Origin: Lederbergia citri
GTDB lineage: Bacteria; Bacillota; Bacilli; Bacillales; Bacillaceae_C
NCBI RefSeq assembly: GCF_018343625.1
Contig: NZ_JAGYPG010000002.1
Location: forward strand, 1,345,280 to 1,409,279
Length of the DNA: 64,000 bases
Reading direction: 5' to 3'
This document shows positions 6,990-16,904 of this stretch, one piece after another; within the stretch, counting starts at the first letter, position 1; every line of letters starts with the position of its first letter. The translations under genes and the position numbers were made by a program. Below the pieces are notes generated by a model that searched no databases, was not told the origin of the DNA, and was given only the letters and a program-made list of their open reading frames with translations.

Positions 6990-8492
6990 TTACCCTACCT
7001 GAACGGCTACTTGTTCACTTAACCCAAGCGCCTTCGCTGTAGAATCATGAATTTCTTGGAAAAGCTCTGGGTTTTCAGTTAGTGACACGCCGTAAGAAGG
7101 AATCATTTCCTTAATTTTAGGTTTCCACTCGTTCATATATTGCGGGAAGCATTTTTCCATTACTTCAAGCATGACGTGAACGGCAGTGGATGCTCCTGGT
7201 GAAGCACCAAGCAATGCAGCGACTGAACCATCTCCAGCCGTAACTACTTCCGTACCAAATTGTAGAGTTCCTCTACCAGATTCTGTGTCTTTGATGACTT
7301 GTACACGTTGACCAGCTACTACAATATCCCAATCCTCGCTTTTGGCGTTTGGAATAAATTCGCGTAATTCTTCGATGCGTTTTTCATGTGATAACAACAC
7401 TTGCTGAATTAAGTACTTGGTTAAAGCCATCTCTTTCACGCCTGCTGCCAGCATCGTGAGGATGTTAGATGGTTTTATTGAAACGATTAAGTCAAGATAC
7501 GAGCCTGTCTTTAGGAACTTTGGCGAGAAGCCGGCAAACGGTCCAAATAGCAATGATTTTTTATTGTCGATATATCTTGTGTCAAGATGCGGAACAGACA
7601 TTGGAGGAGCACCAACCTTCGCTTTTCCATACACTTTGGCATGGTGCTGCTCTGCAATCTCCGGATTGTTGCAGACCAAAAACAGTCCACTTACTGGGAA
7701 ACCACCAATATGTTTTGACTCAGGAATACCAGTTTTTTGCAGTAAAGGAAGACTTCCGCCCCCAGCACCGATAAAGAGGAACTTTGCAGTATGATACTCA
7801 ATTTTACCGCTATCGATATCCTGCACTTTCACTTCCCACAAACCGTCGTCCGTACGTTTTATATTTTTAATATTATGCTTGTAGTTAACTTCGACGTTTT
7901 GACTCTTTAGGTGTTCAATCAACATACGCGTTAAAGCACCAAAGTTAACATCCGTGCCTGAATCGATTTTCGTAGCCGCAATCGGTTCATTCGTTGAACG
8001 GCCTTCCATGATTAGCGGAATCCAATCCTTCAGTTTTTCAGGATCATCGGAAAATTCCATTCCTTGAAACAAAGGATTATTTGATAGAGCATCGAACCGT
8101 TTTTTCAAAAACGCTACATTCTCTTCTCCTTCCACTAGACTCATATGAGGGATTGGCATGATAAAGTCATGTGGATTGCTGATCAAATTGCTGTTAACAA
8201 GATAAGACCAAAACTGCCTTGAAAGCTGGAACTGTTCATTCACTTTAATCGCTTTCGTGATATCTATCGATCCGTCCGATTTTTGGGGAGTATAGTTAAG
8301 CTCACACAGTGCAGCGTGGCCCGTACCCGCATTATTCCATTCGTTAGAGCTTTCTTCTCCTGGACTTTCGAGCTTCTCAAACACTTTAATTTCCCAATCC
8401 GGTGCTAGTTCTTTCAAAAGAGTCCCCAAGGTTGCACTCATGATGCCAGCACCAATTAAGATAACGTCTGTTTTCGTTTGTTTGTTACTCAT
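6990..8492 (-). CDS. mqo: Malate:quinone oxidoreductase
   Basis: Membrane-associated FAD enzyme that oxidises malate to oxaloacetate and passes electrons to menaquinone, parallel to NAD malate dehydrogenase in the TCA cycle. 500 aa, the usual length. The Rossmann FAD motif [17 protein letters not shown] is at the N-terminus, followed by the family blocks [32 protein letters not shown] and [23 protein letters not shown] 8492 follows AAGGAAGAGAGAC. Single-gene transcript between its own terminator and a 257-base upstream gap. Confidence 0.97.
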   Translation of the reverse strand: MSNKQTKTDVILIGAGIMSATLGTLLKELAPDWEIKVFEKLESPGEESSNEWNNAGTGHAALCELNYTPQKSDGSIDITKAIKVNEQFQLSRQFWSYLVNSNLISNPHDFIMPIPHMSLVEGEENVAFLKKRFDALSNNPLFQGMEFSDDPEKLKDWIPLIMEGRSTNEPIAATKIDSGTDVNFGALTRMLIEHLKSQNVEVNYKHNIKNIKRTDDGLWEVKVQDIDSGKIEYHTAKFLFIGAGGGSLPLLQKTGIPESKHIGGFPVSGLFLVCNNPEIAEQHHAKVYGKAKVGAPPMSVPHLDTRYIDNKKSLLFGPFAGFSPKFLKTGSYLDLIVSIKPSNILTMLAAGVKEMALTKYLIQQVLLSHEKRIEELREFIPNAKSEDWDIVVAGQRVQVIKDTESGRGTLQFGTEVVTAGDGSVAALLGASPGASTAVHVMLEVMEKCFPQYMNEWKPKIKEMIPSYGVSLTENPELFQEIHDSTAKALGLSEQVAVQVG

Positions 8493-8713
8493 GTCTCTCT
8501 TCCTTACTAACCTAATATTTTTAAGAAGGAAATAGGCAATCTATTTCCTACCTTTTTTGTATGAATTGTAATCTTATATTATTATAGTGTACCACTATTA
8601 AATATAGATTAAAATAATTACTCTAATAAAATAGTCATAAATCTATGTAAATATTGGTAAAAAGTGGTTAGTTCGTACACAACTCTAGAAGGATAAAACT
8701 TCTATAAAATTAA

Positions 8714-8743
8714 ACAGCCCTTTGCTTATTTGCATCGGGCTGT
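8714..8743 (-). terminator. Terminator of the lipoprotein gene
   Basis: ACAGCCC/GGGCTGT stem, followed on the minus strand by TTTAATTTTAT, eight bases after the stop codon. Confidence 0.8.
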
Positions 8744-8750
8744 CCACGAG

Positions 8751-9608
8751 TTAATATTCGTACTTTTCATTCTCTATGATTGTATAGCCTTTTCCATTTT
8801 CAATCGCAATCATCAAGAAATCATTTTTCACAAAGTCCTCACTGAACTCAACGTTTTGTTTATAAATACTATCCTGTTTGCTGCTATCTTTAAAGACTCC
8901 TATATAAAGTGCATTTTCATTAAAAACCTGCTTTATCAGAGTAGTTTCTTCGTTTTCCTTGTTAAATACCTGACTCGCATATCCACTTCCAGAAGGAACA
9001 TACTCGAATACCATTGTTTCTTTGCCATCTACTGAAAAACTAGCTTGCAGCGATTCCGTTTTCGTATCGTATTCACCCGAAATAATCATATTTTGAATTT
9101 CCTCTTCTTCTGATTTCATTTCCAGGTTGAACGTGCAAATATCACCTTTCAATTCAACGTGACCCTTACTATCTTGGTTCATCAGTGGCCCTTCCCAAAC
9201 ATTTTGTCCTGATTTAGGTACGTTAGACAACGAAGCTAATGGCGCCAAGGGAATATCTGTGCTGAACAAGCCCATCAAGGTGATAGAGACCATTGGATTT
9301 TGTACTGATATGGTATCCATCATTGTGTCCAACATTTCATATGCTTTTCGTTTAACCTCCAAATATTTTGTCATTCCATCAGCCACAGGCGGGATAGCTA
9401 AATCTGCAGGTTCATCTTTCTTTGGAGGAGTTGTTTCATCGTCCTTTTTTGGAGGTGTTTCTTTTTCTTCTTCTTTACTAACAGGATCTGTTTCCTCTGT
9501 TCCTCCATTTCCTTCACTTTTACTACATCCACTAATGGAAACAAACATCAAGAAGGTCGCAAACATCAGAAAAAGTTTATTTAGTAACTTTGGTTTTCGT
9601 TTACTCAT
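8751..9608 (-). CDS. Secreted lipoprotein, function unknown
   Basis: 285 aa with a lipoprotein signal peptide (KRKPKLLNKLF n-region, hydrophobic core, lipobox SISGC). A Lys/Glu/Pro/Thr linker of about 45 residues contains a repeated TPPKKDE unit. The rest is a soluble beta-rich domain (about 75-285) with many short strands. It should be tethered on the outer face of the membrane with the linker spanning wall material. I do not recognise the domain. Monocistronic with its own terminator. Confidence 0.8.
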   Translation of the reverse strand: MSKRKPKLLNKLFLMFATFLMFVSISGCSKSEGNGGTEETDPVSKEEEKETPPKKDDETTPPKKDEPADLAIPPVADGMTKYLEVKRKAYEMLDTMMDTISVQNPMVSITLMGLFSTDIPLAPLASLSNVPKSGQNVWEGPLMNQDSKGHVELKGDICTFNLEMKSEEEEIQNMIISGEYDTKTESLQASFSVDGKETMVFEYVPSGSGYASQVFNKENEETTLIKQVFNENALYIGVFKDSSKQDSIYKQNVEFSEDFVKNDFLMIAIENGKGYTIIENEKYEY

Positions 9609-10007
9609 GCATCATACCCCATTTAAATATTTTAGTTTCCTTAAAATATTTAATGTTCACTTTCTATTCTTGATACCTCTTTACGTTGAAATATTAAATA
9701 AAAAAATGCCTTAACCCTGCGTTCGGATTGAGGCATACCGCTTACAATTCAATTATTATATTTCTTTAAGTTTATTACATAGATCTTCTTAAAATAAGAT
9801 TTTACGTTGTCGATTGTAAGTTTATCAATAACCTTACGTTTCAATGACTTTTGATTAGATTCCTTAAAAAGCACATAGGTTGAAATCAATGGTTTTTCTT
9901 AATTTCGCTAACCAAAATTGAACAAGAAAGCTAATAAAAATAGTCTCATTCTAATTTAATTTTTATCTACTCTGGATAAGATGATAAAGGAGTGATCGAC
10001 TATTTTT
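9609..10007. other. Intergenic stretch with a minus-strand terminator-like hairpin
   Basis: No supported gene. ATGCCTTAA/TTGAGGCAT (9706-9736) forms a hairpin that on the minus strand ends in TTTTTTTATTT, although no intact minus-strand gene feeds it. Just upstream on that strand, a frame from about 9895 to 9750 encodes a lysine-rich fragment ending VINLKKYNN before a stop. It could be the tail of a decayed gene. Confidence 0.4.
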
Positions 10008-10019
10008 GGGAGGATGATG

Positions 10020-10985
10020 ATGAAAGCACTCGTATTTGAAGAGTTTGGCGGTCCGGAAGTTTTGCAATATAAAGATATTCCTGACCCGATCATTAAGGAA
10101 AAGGAATTGTTGGTACGAATGAATGTAATTGGTCTGAATTTCGCTGATATATACAGAAGAAGAGGAGATTATCATTTACAAGGAAAAGCCCCTTACATAT
10201 TGGGATATGAAGGATCAGGTATCGTGGAGCAAGTTGGTAAACATGTCACCCACTTTAAAATAGGTGACCGTGTTGGATTTGCCGATGTGCCCTTCGCTAA
10301 CGCTGAGCTTGTAGCAGTACCTAAAGAAAAAGCAATCCCATTACCTGAAAACATATCATTTGAAGTAGCATCGTCTGTTTTATTGCAAGGTTTAACAGCA
10401 CAGTACTTAACCAAGGACAGTTACGAAATTAAAGATGGAGATACCGTCCTCATTCATGCTGCATCTGGAGGAGTCGGTCAAAATCTCATTCAAATATGTA
10501 AACAACTAGGCGGGAAAGTGATTGGTCTTACTTCTTCAATGGAAAAGTCCAAAACGGCTTTATCACTGGGAGCAAATCATGTCTTTTTATACAAAGAAGA
10601 GTGGGTTAAGAAAGTAAAAGAAGTAACAGATGAGCTTGGTGTAAATGTCGTTTATGATTCAGTTGGCTCTACTTTAAAAAGCAGCTTAGAGGCTTTAAAA
10701 GTCGGCGGTACTGTTGTTTTTTTTGGAATGTCTGGGGGCAATCCTTCTTCAGTAGATCCACGTATTCTTATGGACACTTCCAAAACCTTGACAGGAGGAG
10801 ACCTGTGGAATGTCCTAACTTCCTATGAAGAAAGAAAAACACGATCACAACAGCTGTTTGACTGGATCACGAAAGGGAAATTAAACATAACGAAACCAAC
10901 CATTTTTCGTTTAGAAAGAGGTTCCGAAGCACATGAATTACTAGAAAGTCGAAAAAGTATAGGAAAGATATTATTAAAACCTTGA
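10020..10985 (+). CDS. Zinc-free alcohol dehydrogenase-like NADPH:quinone oxidoreductase
   Basis: Medium-chain dehydrogenase/reductase of the quinone-oxidoreductase branch. It has a GroES-like N-domain (GLNFADIYRRRGDY, LGYEGSGIVEQVG, GDRVGF) and a Rossmann cofactor domain with VLIHAASGGVGQ and the NADP-type segment VIGLTSSMEK. Zinc ligands of true alcohol dehydrogenases are missing. Three tandem ATGs occur at 10014, 10017 and 10020. GGGAGG abuts the first, so I use the third, six bases away, giving 321 aa and the family N-terminus MKALVFEEFGGPEVL. Stands alone. Confidence 0.9.
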   Translation: MKALVFEEFGGPEVLQYKDIPDPIIKEKELLVRMNVIGLNFADIYRRRGDYHLQGKAPYILGYEGSGIVEQVGKHVTHFKIGDRVGFADVPFANAELVAVPKEKAIPLPENISFEVASSVLLQGLTAQYLTKDSYEIKDGDTVLIHAASGGVGQNLIQICKQLGGKVIGLTSSMEKSKTALSLGANHVFLYKEEWVKKVKEVTDELGVNVVYDSVGSTLKSSLEALKVGGTVVFFGMSGGNPSSVDPRILMDTSKTLTGGDLWNVLTSYEERKTRSQQLFDWITKGKLNITKPTIFRLERGSEAHELLESRKSIGKILLKP

Positions 10986-11092
10986 ATTCAGTAGAGGGAA
11001 AATAAGTTAACTTATTCTCGCTCCTCTCACAACACCTTACTTACGGGTCTCGTATACGGCGTTTCAATTTACATTGCCTGGAACACGCAAAA

Positions 11093-11114
11093 AAGAAGGA
11101 TCGAAATCCTTCTT
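11093..11114 (-). terminator. Terminator of the Ltp-repeat gene
   Basis: AAGAAGGA/TCCTTCTT with loop TCGAAA; the minus-strand transcript continues TTTTTTGCG. Confidence 0.75.
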
Positions 11115-11185
11115 TCCATTACTCGTATGTCCTCACCTTCGAGTTCCCATGCGTCAGTTTCTCGAAATGTTTTGGTTTTACGTTT

Positions 11186-11878
11186 TTATTTATCTAAATG
11201 CTCAATAGCGTAATCTGCTTCTTCTTGGGTAAATTTTTCACCGTGCTCAGAGGTTAATTGGTCTCTTATCGCTTCAGGTGACATACTCATTGATTCTTGA
11301 TAACTTTTTGCTTTTGCCAAGGCATTTTCATTAAAGTCGGCTTTCAGATTGTCAATTGCATACTGTGCTTCGTCTTCAGTAAATTTTTCGCCATGTTCAG
11401 AAATAAGTTGTTCATAGATTCCTTGTTTTGACATGTGCATAGTTTTTGAATAGGATTCAGCCTTTTTCAAAGCATTTGCTTTCCAGTCATATTCGAGTTT
11501 GCTCATTGCATACTCGGCTGCTTCTGTAGAAAACTTTTCGCCATATTCTGAAGTTAATTGTTCAAAAATAGCACTTTTGGACATGTTCATTGTTTTTGCG
11601 TACGATTCAGCTTTTTTCAAAGCAGATTTATATTCAGCAGGAACGTCATCCTCTGCCTTCGCATCTTCTTTTTTCGGTTCCTCTTTTATCTTTTCAGGTT
11701 CCTTTTTCTCTTTTGGTTGATCTTTCGCTGGTTCGGTGACAGCCGGCTTACTTTCCTTTTTGCTAGCGTCTGCATCGTCATCGTTGCTATTAACGGCCGC
11801 AACAATAATAATAATTGCAATTACCCATACCCACCATTTTTTATAAAACGGTTTTTTCTGTTTTTCCTTTTTTTCCAT
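11186..11878 (-). CDS. Ltp-family (host cell surface-exposed lipoprotein) membrane protein with three repeats
   Basis: 230 aa. Lys-rich N-terminus, one TM helix (about 13-29, WWVWVIAIIIIVAAV), a charged Lys/Glu/Pro linker (about 35-80), then three tandem 45-48-residue helical repeats. Each has the pattern ALxKAxSYxxxMxMSxxxIxEQL followed by GEKFTxExAxYAI. This is the Ltp repeat, known from the superinfection-exclusion lipoprotein of phage TP-J34 and from many Firmicute surface proteins. There is no lipobox cysteine, so it is a TM-anchored rather than lipid-anchored version. A role in blocking phage DNA entry is possible but not shown. Confidence 0.8.
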   Translation of the reverse strand: MEKKEKQKKPFYKKWWVWVIAIIIIVAAVNSNDDDADASKKESKPAVTEPAKDQPKEKKEPEKIKEEPKKEDAKAEDDVPAEYKSALKKAESYAKTMNMSKSAIFEQLTSEYGEKFSTEAAEYAMSKLEYDWKANALKKAESYSKTMHMSKQGIYEQLISEHGEKFTEDEAQYAIDNLKADFNENALAKAKSYQESMSMSPEAIRDQLTSEHGEKFTQEEADYAIEHLDK

Positions 11879-12190
11879 TTACTTTATTTTCCCCCTTATA
11901 TGTACTTCCGTGTAAAATTATATCATACTATTATTATAGTAGAATAGTTTTTATAGTTTCCAAAATATGCCTATTACAGACTGGGTTCATCGCCAAAATC
12001 ATCTAATTTGTATTTTAGGTTTTTTCATTTCGGTCAACCTTCGGATACAAATTCATAACGAATAACAACAAAAATCGAGTATAAAACCACTGTGGTTTCA
12101 TACTCGATTTTATATGTTATTTCTATTATGTCTGCACTTTATCTGTACTACACTTTTACTCATAGTTGTCCTATTTTTCAAGTCATGATT
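11879..12190. other. Intergenic region between Ltp gene and sugar operon
   Basis: Holds the Ltp-gene upstream region, including AT-rich TATAAT-like boxes around 11925-11940, and the terminator at 12071-12112. No gene seen. Confidence 0.5.
12071..12112 (-). terminator. Terminator of the sugar ABC operon
   Basis: AAAATCGAGTAT and ATACTCGATTTT with an inner AAACCAC/GTGGTTT stem; long, nearly perfect hairpin 80 bases after the permease stop. Confidence 0.9.
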
Positions 12191-13366
12191 TTAAGCTCTT
12201 TGTCTACGAGTAAATACGTCAAAAATAACCGCCAACGCCAACACTCCACCACGGATGATATATTGGGGAGCAATTCCGACGTTCATCAAGTTCATTCCGT
12301 TTGTTAAGGTCGCCATAACAAGTGCTCCAATAACGGCTCCTGTTACTTTCCCGACTCCACCTGCGGCAGAAACACCTCCTACGAAGGCTGCTGCAATTGC
12401 ATCAAGTTCGAATAGCGTACCTGCAGTCGTTGTAGCGGATTGTAAACGAGAGGTAAATAAAATACCTGATAGCGCAGATAGCATTCCCATTGATCCGAAT
12501 ACTAGGAATGTAATTTTACTTACATTAATCCCGCTAAGATGTGCTGCTTCCGGGTTACTACCTACTGCATAAATATGTCTCCCTACCACTGTCTTTGTCG
12601 TAATGAAATGATAGACCATCACAACGAGAAGCATAATGATAACGGTCCAAGATAATCCGTTGTAGCTAGCTAAAATCCATGTAATATAACCAATAATAGC
12701 TGACACAAAAATTAATTGCAGAATAAAAATCTCTTTAGAGACAACTTCAAAATTGTATTTTATTTTATTTCTACGGTTATTAAACATACTGTAAATATAG
12801 AATACAATCGCCAATGCACCAATGATCAACGATAATAGATGGACACCATTAACAACTGTGAGCGATGGAATATATCCATTACCAATCGCATTAAATGCAT
12901 CATTATTAACAATGATAGTTCCTGTCTTTTCTGTTGCTAAAAGAATCGCACCTCTATAAATCAGCCATCCAGCAAGCGTAGCAACGAAAGCGGGAATTCC
13001 GATTTTAGCTACCAGGAAACCTGTAACCGATCCTGCACATATTCCAAGGATCAGGATAATTGGAATAACGAGATAGACCGGCATTCCAACTTGCATTAGC
13101 AATATCGCTGCGATTGCTCCAAGAAATCCAGCTAAGAAACCAATCGACAAGTCGATATGTCTAATCACAATAACGAGCATAACACCGACAGCTAACACGG
13201 CAATATATCCAGCTGAATCTAGTAAGTTACTAATATTTCTTGAGGATATAAATAAACCATCTGTTAAAATTGTAAAAGTAATCATTATAACGATTAAAGC
13301 GATATACATCCCGTAATCACGAATATTATCTTTAATTAAGTGCTTCGCTTCATTCAATAGTTTCAT
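12191..13366 (-). CDS. Monosaccharide ABC transporter permease (GguB/MmsB, XylH-like)
   Basis: 391 aa, about 10-11 TM helices, BPD_transp_2 family. Conserved blocks include AVLAVGVMLVIVIRHIDLSIGFLAGF near the N-terminal half and AIAAAFVGGVSAAGGVGKVTGAVIGALVM near the end. The extended loop and N-terminus (IKDNIRDYGMYIALIVIMI) resemble the multiple-monosaccharide permease GguB rather than RbsC. GGAGGTTAATGTT precedes ATG 13366, 12 bases after the ATPase stop. It forms the membrane channel with the ATPase and binding protein upstream. Confidence 0.9.
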   Translation of the reverse strand: MKLLNEAKHLIKDNIRDYGMYIALIVIMITFTILTDGLFISSRNISNLLDSAGYIAVLAVGVMLVIVIRHIDLSIGFLAGFLGAIAAILLMQVGMPVYLVIPIILILGICAGSVTGFLVAKIGIPAFVATLAGWLIYRGAILLATEKTGTIIVNNDAFNAIGNGYIPSLTVVNGVHLLSLIIGALAIVFYIYSMFNNRRNKIKYNFEVVSKEIFILQLIFVSAIIGYITWILASYNGLSWTVIIMLLVVMVYHFITTKTVVGRHIYAVGSNPEAAHLSGINVSKITFLVFGSMGMLSALSGILFTSRLQSATTTAGTLFELDAIAAAFVGGVSAAGGVGKVTGAVIGALVMATLTNGMNLMNVGIAPQYIIRGGVLALAVIFDVFTRRQRA

Positions 13367-13378
13367 AACATTAACCTC

Positions 13379-14899
13379 CTATTGCGTAGCAAGTTCCATG
13401 ATCTTTTCTTGATCAGCTTCCGCAGATGACAACTCACCTTTAATTTCTCCTTCAGCCATCACGTAGATGCGGTCACTCATACCAAGAACTTCACCAAGTT
13501 CTGAAGAAATCATTATAATACTCATACCTTGATCTATAAGTTCATTCATGACTGAATAAATTTCAAACTTAGCACCCACGTCGATTCCTCGTGTCGGTTC
13601 ATCTAAAATAAGCAATTTAGGGCCTACAAATAGCCATTTACCTAATGAAACTTTTTGTTGGTTACCACCGCTCAAATTACCAACGAGCTGTAGTATTGAT
13701 GAGGCTCTAACACCTAATGAACGTTTATAATGATCAGCAATTTTGATTTCTTCATTTTGATTAATAATTCCATTCGAAGAGATTCCTTTGAGGTTTGCAG
13801 CAGAGATATTACTCTTAATATCCTGTAATAAAAACAACCCGTCACCTTTACGATCTTCCGTCACGTAAGCGATCCCTGCTTTAATGGCTTGGCTAGTATG
13901 TTTAAAAATGGCAGGACGTCCATCAACATATAGATCACCCTGTATTTTATAAGACTTTGAGTTACCAAAAATACTAAGAGCAAGTTCGGTCCGACCCGAG
14001 CCCATCAATCCTGCAATGCCAACAATCTCACCTTTCCTGACATACAAATTGACACCTTTAGAGACGTTACGTCCTAATTGCGGATCATAAGCAGTCCAGT
14101 TCGATAACTCAAGAATTTTATCGCCAAAAGATTTCTTCTCTCTTTTCGGATAAATATCCTCAATTTCTCGGCCGACCATATATTTAATAATCGCAGCTTC
14201 CTTCACTTCTCCCTTGGAAGCGTCCAAGGTACATATTGTTTGTCCATCCCGAATGACGGTCGCCTTATCCGCTATGGAGATAACTTCCTTCAACTTATGG
14301 GAGATCATGATGCAGGTGATGCCTTGCTTTTTTAATTCACGCAACAAGTCTAAGAGGTTCTCACTATCGTCTTCATTTAGCGCAGCAGTCGGTTCATCTA
14401 AAATCAGTAATTTTACATCTTTACTTAACGCTTTTGCAATTTCAATGAGCTGCTGTTTACCGACTCCTAAATCTTTAATCAGCGTTTCCGGATTGATCCT
14501 TAGGTTCACCTTTTCCAACAATTTTTTAGATTCAACAATTGTTTTGTTAAAATCTAGAACCCCTTTTTGATTCACTTCATTGCCGATAAAAATATTTTCA
14601 TAAACAGAAAGGTCTGGGAATAAGGCTAGCTCTTGATAAATAATGACAATCCCCGTATCAACACTGTCACTGATTTTGTTGAATTGTTGAACCTTGCCAT
14701 CAAAAATGATATCTCCCTCATACGTGCCATAAGGATAAACACCGCTAAGCACTTTCATAAGCGTAGACTTGCCGGCTCCATTTTCACCAACTAAACAGTG
14801 AATCTCACCTTTTTTCACTTTAAAATTAACGTTGCTGAGCGCCTTGACTCCTGTAAATTCCTTCGTTATCTGCTTCATTTCCAGAATATATTCGCTCAT
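13379..14899 (-). CDS. Monosaccharide ABC transporter, duplicated ATPase (GguA/MmsA, XylG-like)
   Basis: 506 aa with two ABC domains. The first has Walker [13 protein letters not shown] and Walker [14 protein letters not shown]. The second has a degenerate Walker A ([11 protein letters not shown]), signature [15 protein letters not shown] and [14 protein letters not shown]. This tandem layout is specific to the CUT2 sugar importers. I start at ATG 14899 ([10 protein letters not shown]) because GGAGGAAAAAC lies just upstream; the frame is open to 14956 without a site. Middle gene of the uptake operon. Confidence 0.93.
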   Translation of the reverse strand: MSEYILEMKQITKEFTGVKALSNVNFKVKKGEIHCLVGENGAGKSTLMKVLSGVYPYGTYEGDIIFDGKVQQFNKISDSVDTGIVIIYQELALFPDLSVYENIFIGNEVNQKGVLDFNKTIVESKKLLEKVNLRINPETLIKDLGVGKQQLIEIAKALSKDVKLLILDEPTAALNEDDSENLLDLLRELKKQGITCIMISHKLKEVISIADKATVIRDGQTICTLDASKGEVKEAAIIKYMVGREIEDIYPKREKKSFGDKILELSNWTAYDPQLGRNVSKGVNLYVRKGEIVGIAGLMGSGRTELALSIFGNSKSYKIQGDLYVDGRPAIFKHTSQAIKAGIAYVTEDRKGDGLFLLQDIKSNISAANLKGISSNGIINQNEEIKIADHYKRSLGVRASSILQLVGNLSGGNQQKVSLGKWLFVGPKLLILDEPTRGIDVGAKFEIYSVMNELIDQGMSIIMISSELGEVLGMSDRIYVMAEGEIKGELSSAEADQEKIMELATQ

Positions 14900-14991
14900 G
14901 TTTTTCCTCCTTAACAAAACAACTATTACAATGGGGAAATAGTGATAGACATACATCTATCACTATTTCTATGCTCTAGTTATTTACGTTA

Positions 14992-16149
14992 TTATAGTCC
15001 AGAGAAATCGCTCTCTTCGTAGTAACCGGAGTCAATAAGTTCACTCTTAACATTTTCTTGCTCAACAACAATAACATCTGTTTGTTTCGCTGGAACTTCT
15101 TTACTTCCGTTATCATAAGAACCAGTTGTTTCAGGTGTTTTGCCGTCTAGAATATCAACAGCTATTCCCATCGCATCCGCAACAAGTGTACGAACATCTT
15201 TAAATACGGTCATCGATTGCTTACCATCAATAATGTATTGAATAGAGGCTTTTTCAGCGTCTTGACCAGTGATCACGTATTTTGATACATCAGGGTCAGA
15301 TGCGAATACATCTGCGATAGCACGAGAAGTATCATCATTTGGAGCAAGAACAAGAACATCGCCTTTTTTGTCTTTGCTAGCAGCAGTTAAGTGAGTTTGA
15401 GCTTTATTTTTTGCTTCATTTGCATTCCAGCTTGTTGTGATTTGTCCAAGGATCTTACCCATTTCATCACGGGAAAGTTCAGCTTTATCTTTGAAAGCTT
15501 CTGCTTCACTTGAGTTAGCAATAACAAAAGTACCGTCAGCAATTTTTGGTTGTAACACTTTCCAAGCACCTTCAAAGAATAAGAAGGCATTATTGTCGGA
15601 AACCGCTCCGCCATAAAGGTATAATGGAATACCTTTGCCATCGCCAGCATTATCAACTAAGTATTGGCCTTGGGCTTCACCTACAGCAACACTGTCAAAC
15701 GTAACATAATAATCGACTGCATCTGTCTCTGTAATAAGACGGTCATAAGCAATTACAGTAATTTTATCTTTTTTAGCAGCTTCTGCCGCTGCACCAGCTG
15801 CTGCCCCATCATGAGGAGCAATAATTAATACATCTATTCCTTTACTAATCAGTGTTTCAACATTTTCTTTTTCCTTAGCAGATGAACCTTGGCTAAATAG
15901 TATTTCCGTCGAATAATCCGAATCTTTTAACGCATCTTTAAAACGGGCTTCGTCTTGTACCCATCGTGTTTCGTCTTTAGTAGGTAAGACAATACCAACG
16001 TTTACCTTACCGCCAGATTTTTTTCCGCCGCCACTACTTTTTTCGCCACTACCGCTTTCTCCACCAGCACTATCATTGCTACAACCAACTACCATAAAGG
16101 CCATCAACATAGCAACGAGCATAGCAGAAATCAATTTAACCTTCTTCAT
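14992..16149 (-). CDS. Monosaccharide-binding lipoprotein (ChvE/XylF-like)
   Basis: 385 aa with a lipoprotein signal (lipobox VVGC), a Gly/Ser/Lys linker and a periplasmic-binding-protein fold of the sugar type. Family blocks: VGIVLPTKDETRWVQDEARF, VLIIAPHDGAAAGAAAEAAK, VIAYDRLITETDAVDYYVTFD, APNDDTSRAIA, ITGQDAEKASIQYIIDGKQS and a YKDVRTL-like segment (VFKDVRTLVADA). These match ChvE/MmsE-class and D-xylose-binding proteins. First gene of the uptake operon, captures pentose or hexose outside the cell. Expression is probably governed by the kinase/regulator pair 2-6 kb upstream. Confidence 0.92.
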   Translation of the reverse strand: MKKVKLISAMLVAMLMAFMVVGCSNDSAGGESGSGEKSSGGGKKSGGKVNVGIVLPTKDETRWVQDEARFKDALKDSDYSTEILFSQGSSAKEKENVETLISKGIDVLIIAPHDGAAAGAAAEAAKKDKITVIAYDRLITETDAVDYYVTFDSVAVGEAQGQYLVDNAGDGKGIPLYLYGGAVSDNNAFLFFEGAWKVLQPKIADGTFVIANSSEAEAFKDKAELSRDEMGKILGQITTSWNANEAKNKAQTHLTAASKDKKGDVLVLAPNDDTSRAIADVFASDPDVSKYVITGQDAEKASIQYIIDGKQSMTVFKDVRTLVADAMGIAVDILDGKTPETTGSYDNGSKEVPAKQTDVIVVEQENVKSELIDSGYYEESDFSGL

Positions 16150-16214
16150 ATTGAAACCCCTTTCACTTATAGGTTTTTTAACTTCTCTTTAAATATAGCA
16201 GTGCTTTAGGACCA

Positions 16215-16228
16215 TAAAAACGCTTTCT
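16215..16228. promoter_or_regulatory. Possible catabolite-responsive element before the sugar operon
   Basis: TAAAAACGCTTTCT has the central CG and matches the CcpA-site consensus TGWAANCGNTNWCA at all but two fixed positions. It lies about 70 bases upstream of the binding-protein gene, near a weak minus-strand -35/-10 (TTTTTA, 17 bp, TATATT). It fits glucose repression of a secondary sugar importer. Confidence 0.35.
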
Positions 16229-16293
16229 TCTAGTAATTATTTAGTATCGTCTGTGTTTTTTTAATATTTTGCGGGATTTATAGTTTGGTTGAA

Positions 16294-16852
16294 GCTCGAT
16301 TGGAGTTGGATTGGGACAGGTCTTTAGGTTTTGAATAATTTCTATCTCGATTGAAGTTGAATCGGGACAGTTCTTCAGGTTTTGAATAGTTTCTGTCTCG
16401 ATTGAGCCGAATCGAGAGTGTTCTTCAAGTTTTCAATGGTTTCCGTCTCGATCGGAGCCGAACCGGGACTGATCTTCAGGTTTTGAATAGTTTCAGTCTC
16501 GATTGAGGCCGAATCGGGACTGATCTTCATGTTTTCAATGGTTTCTGTCTCGATTGGAGCTGAATCGGGACAAATCTTCAGATTTTGAATTGTTTTAGTC
16601 TCGATTGAGGCCGAATCGAGACTAATCTTCAATTTTTCAATGGTTTCTGTCTCGATTAGAGTCGGAGCGGGACAAATCTTCAAGTTTTCATGGATTTCAG
16701 TCTCGATAGGGCCTGTATCGGGATTGATCTTTAGGTTTTCAATGGTTTCGGTCTCGATTGGAGCTGAATCGGGACAAATCTTCATACTTTCAATGGTTTC
16801 TGTCTCGATTGGAGCCGAATCAGGACTGATCTTCTGGTATTCACTAGTAACG
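16294..16852. repeat. Eleven-copy 51-bp tandem repeat with internal dyads
   Basis: Eleven degenerate units each beginning TCTCGATT(G/A)GAG and ending TTTTCAATGGTTTCTG or TTTTGAATAGTTTC. Unit length is 51 bp except unit 3 (16396-16445), which has lost one base. Each unit carries a dyad of the form TCTCGATT(N7)AATCGxGA; it is perfect in unit 7, where AGTCTCGATT (16597-16606) pairs with AATCGAGACT (16614-16623). It lies between the terminator of one binding-protein gene and the promoter of the next. There are no unique spacers, so it is not a CRISPR array. An open minus-strand frame through nine units results from the unit length being divisible by three. Confidence 0.95.
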
Positions 16853-16861
16853 TACACCAAA

Positions 16862-16890
16862 AACCACCAGGTCACAAAATCCTGGTGGTT
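16862..16890 (-). terminator. Terminator of the sensor/binding-protein operon
   Basis: AACCACCAGG/CCTGGTGGTT, 10-bp stem, followed on the minus strand by TTTTTGG; 14 bases after the stop at 16905. Confidence 0.9.
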
Positions 16891-16904
16891 CACAACAAAA
16901 ACAA

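Noticed and set aside
16294..16852. CRISPR array
   Set aside because: Units are contiguous and degenerate with no unique spacers, and no cas genes are nearby.
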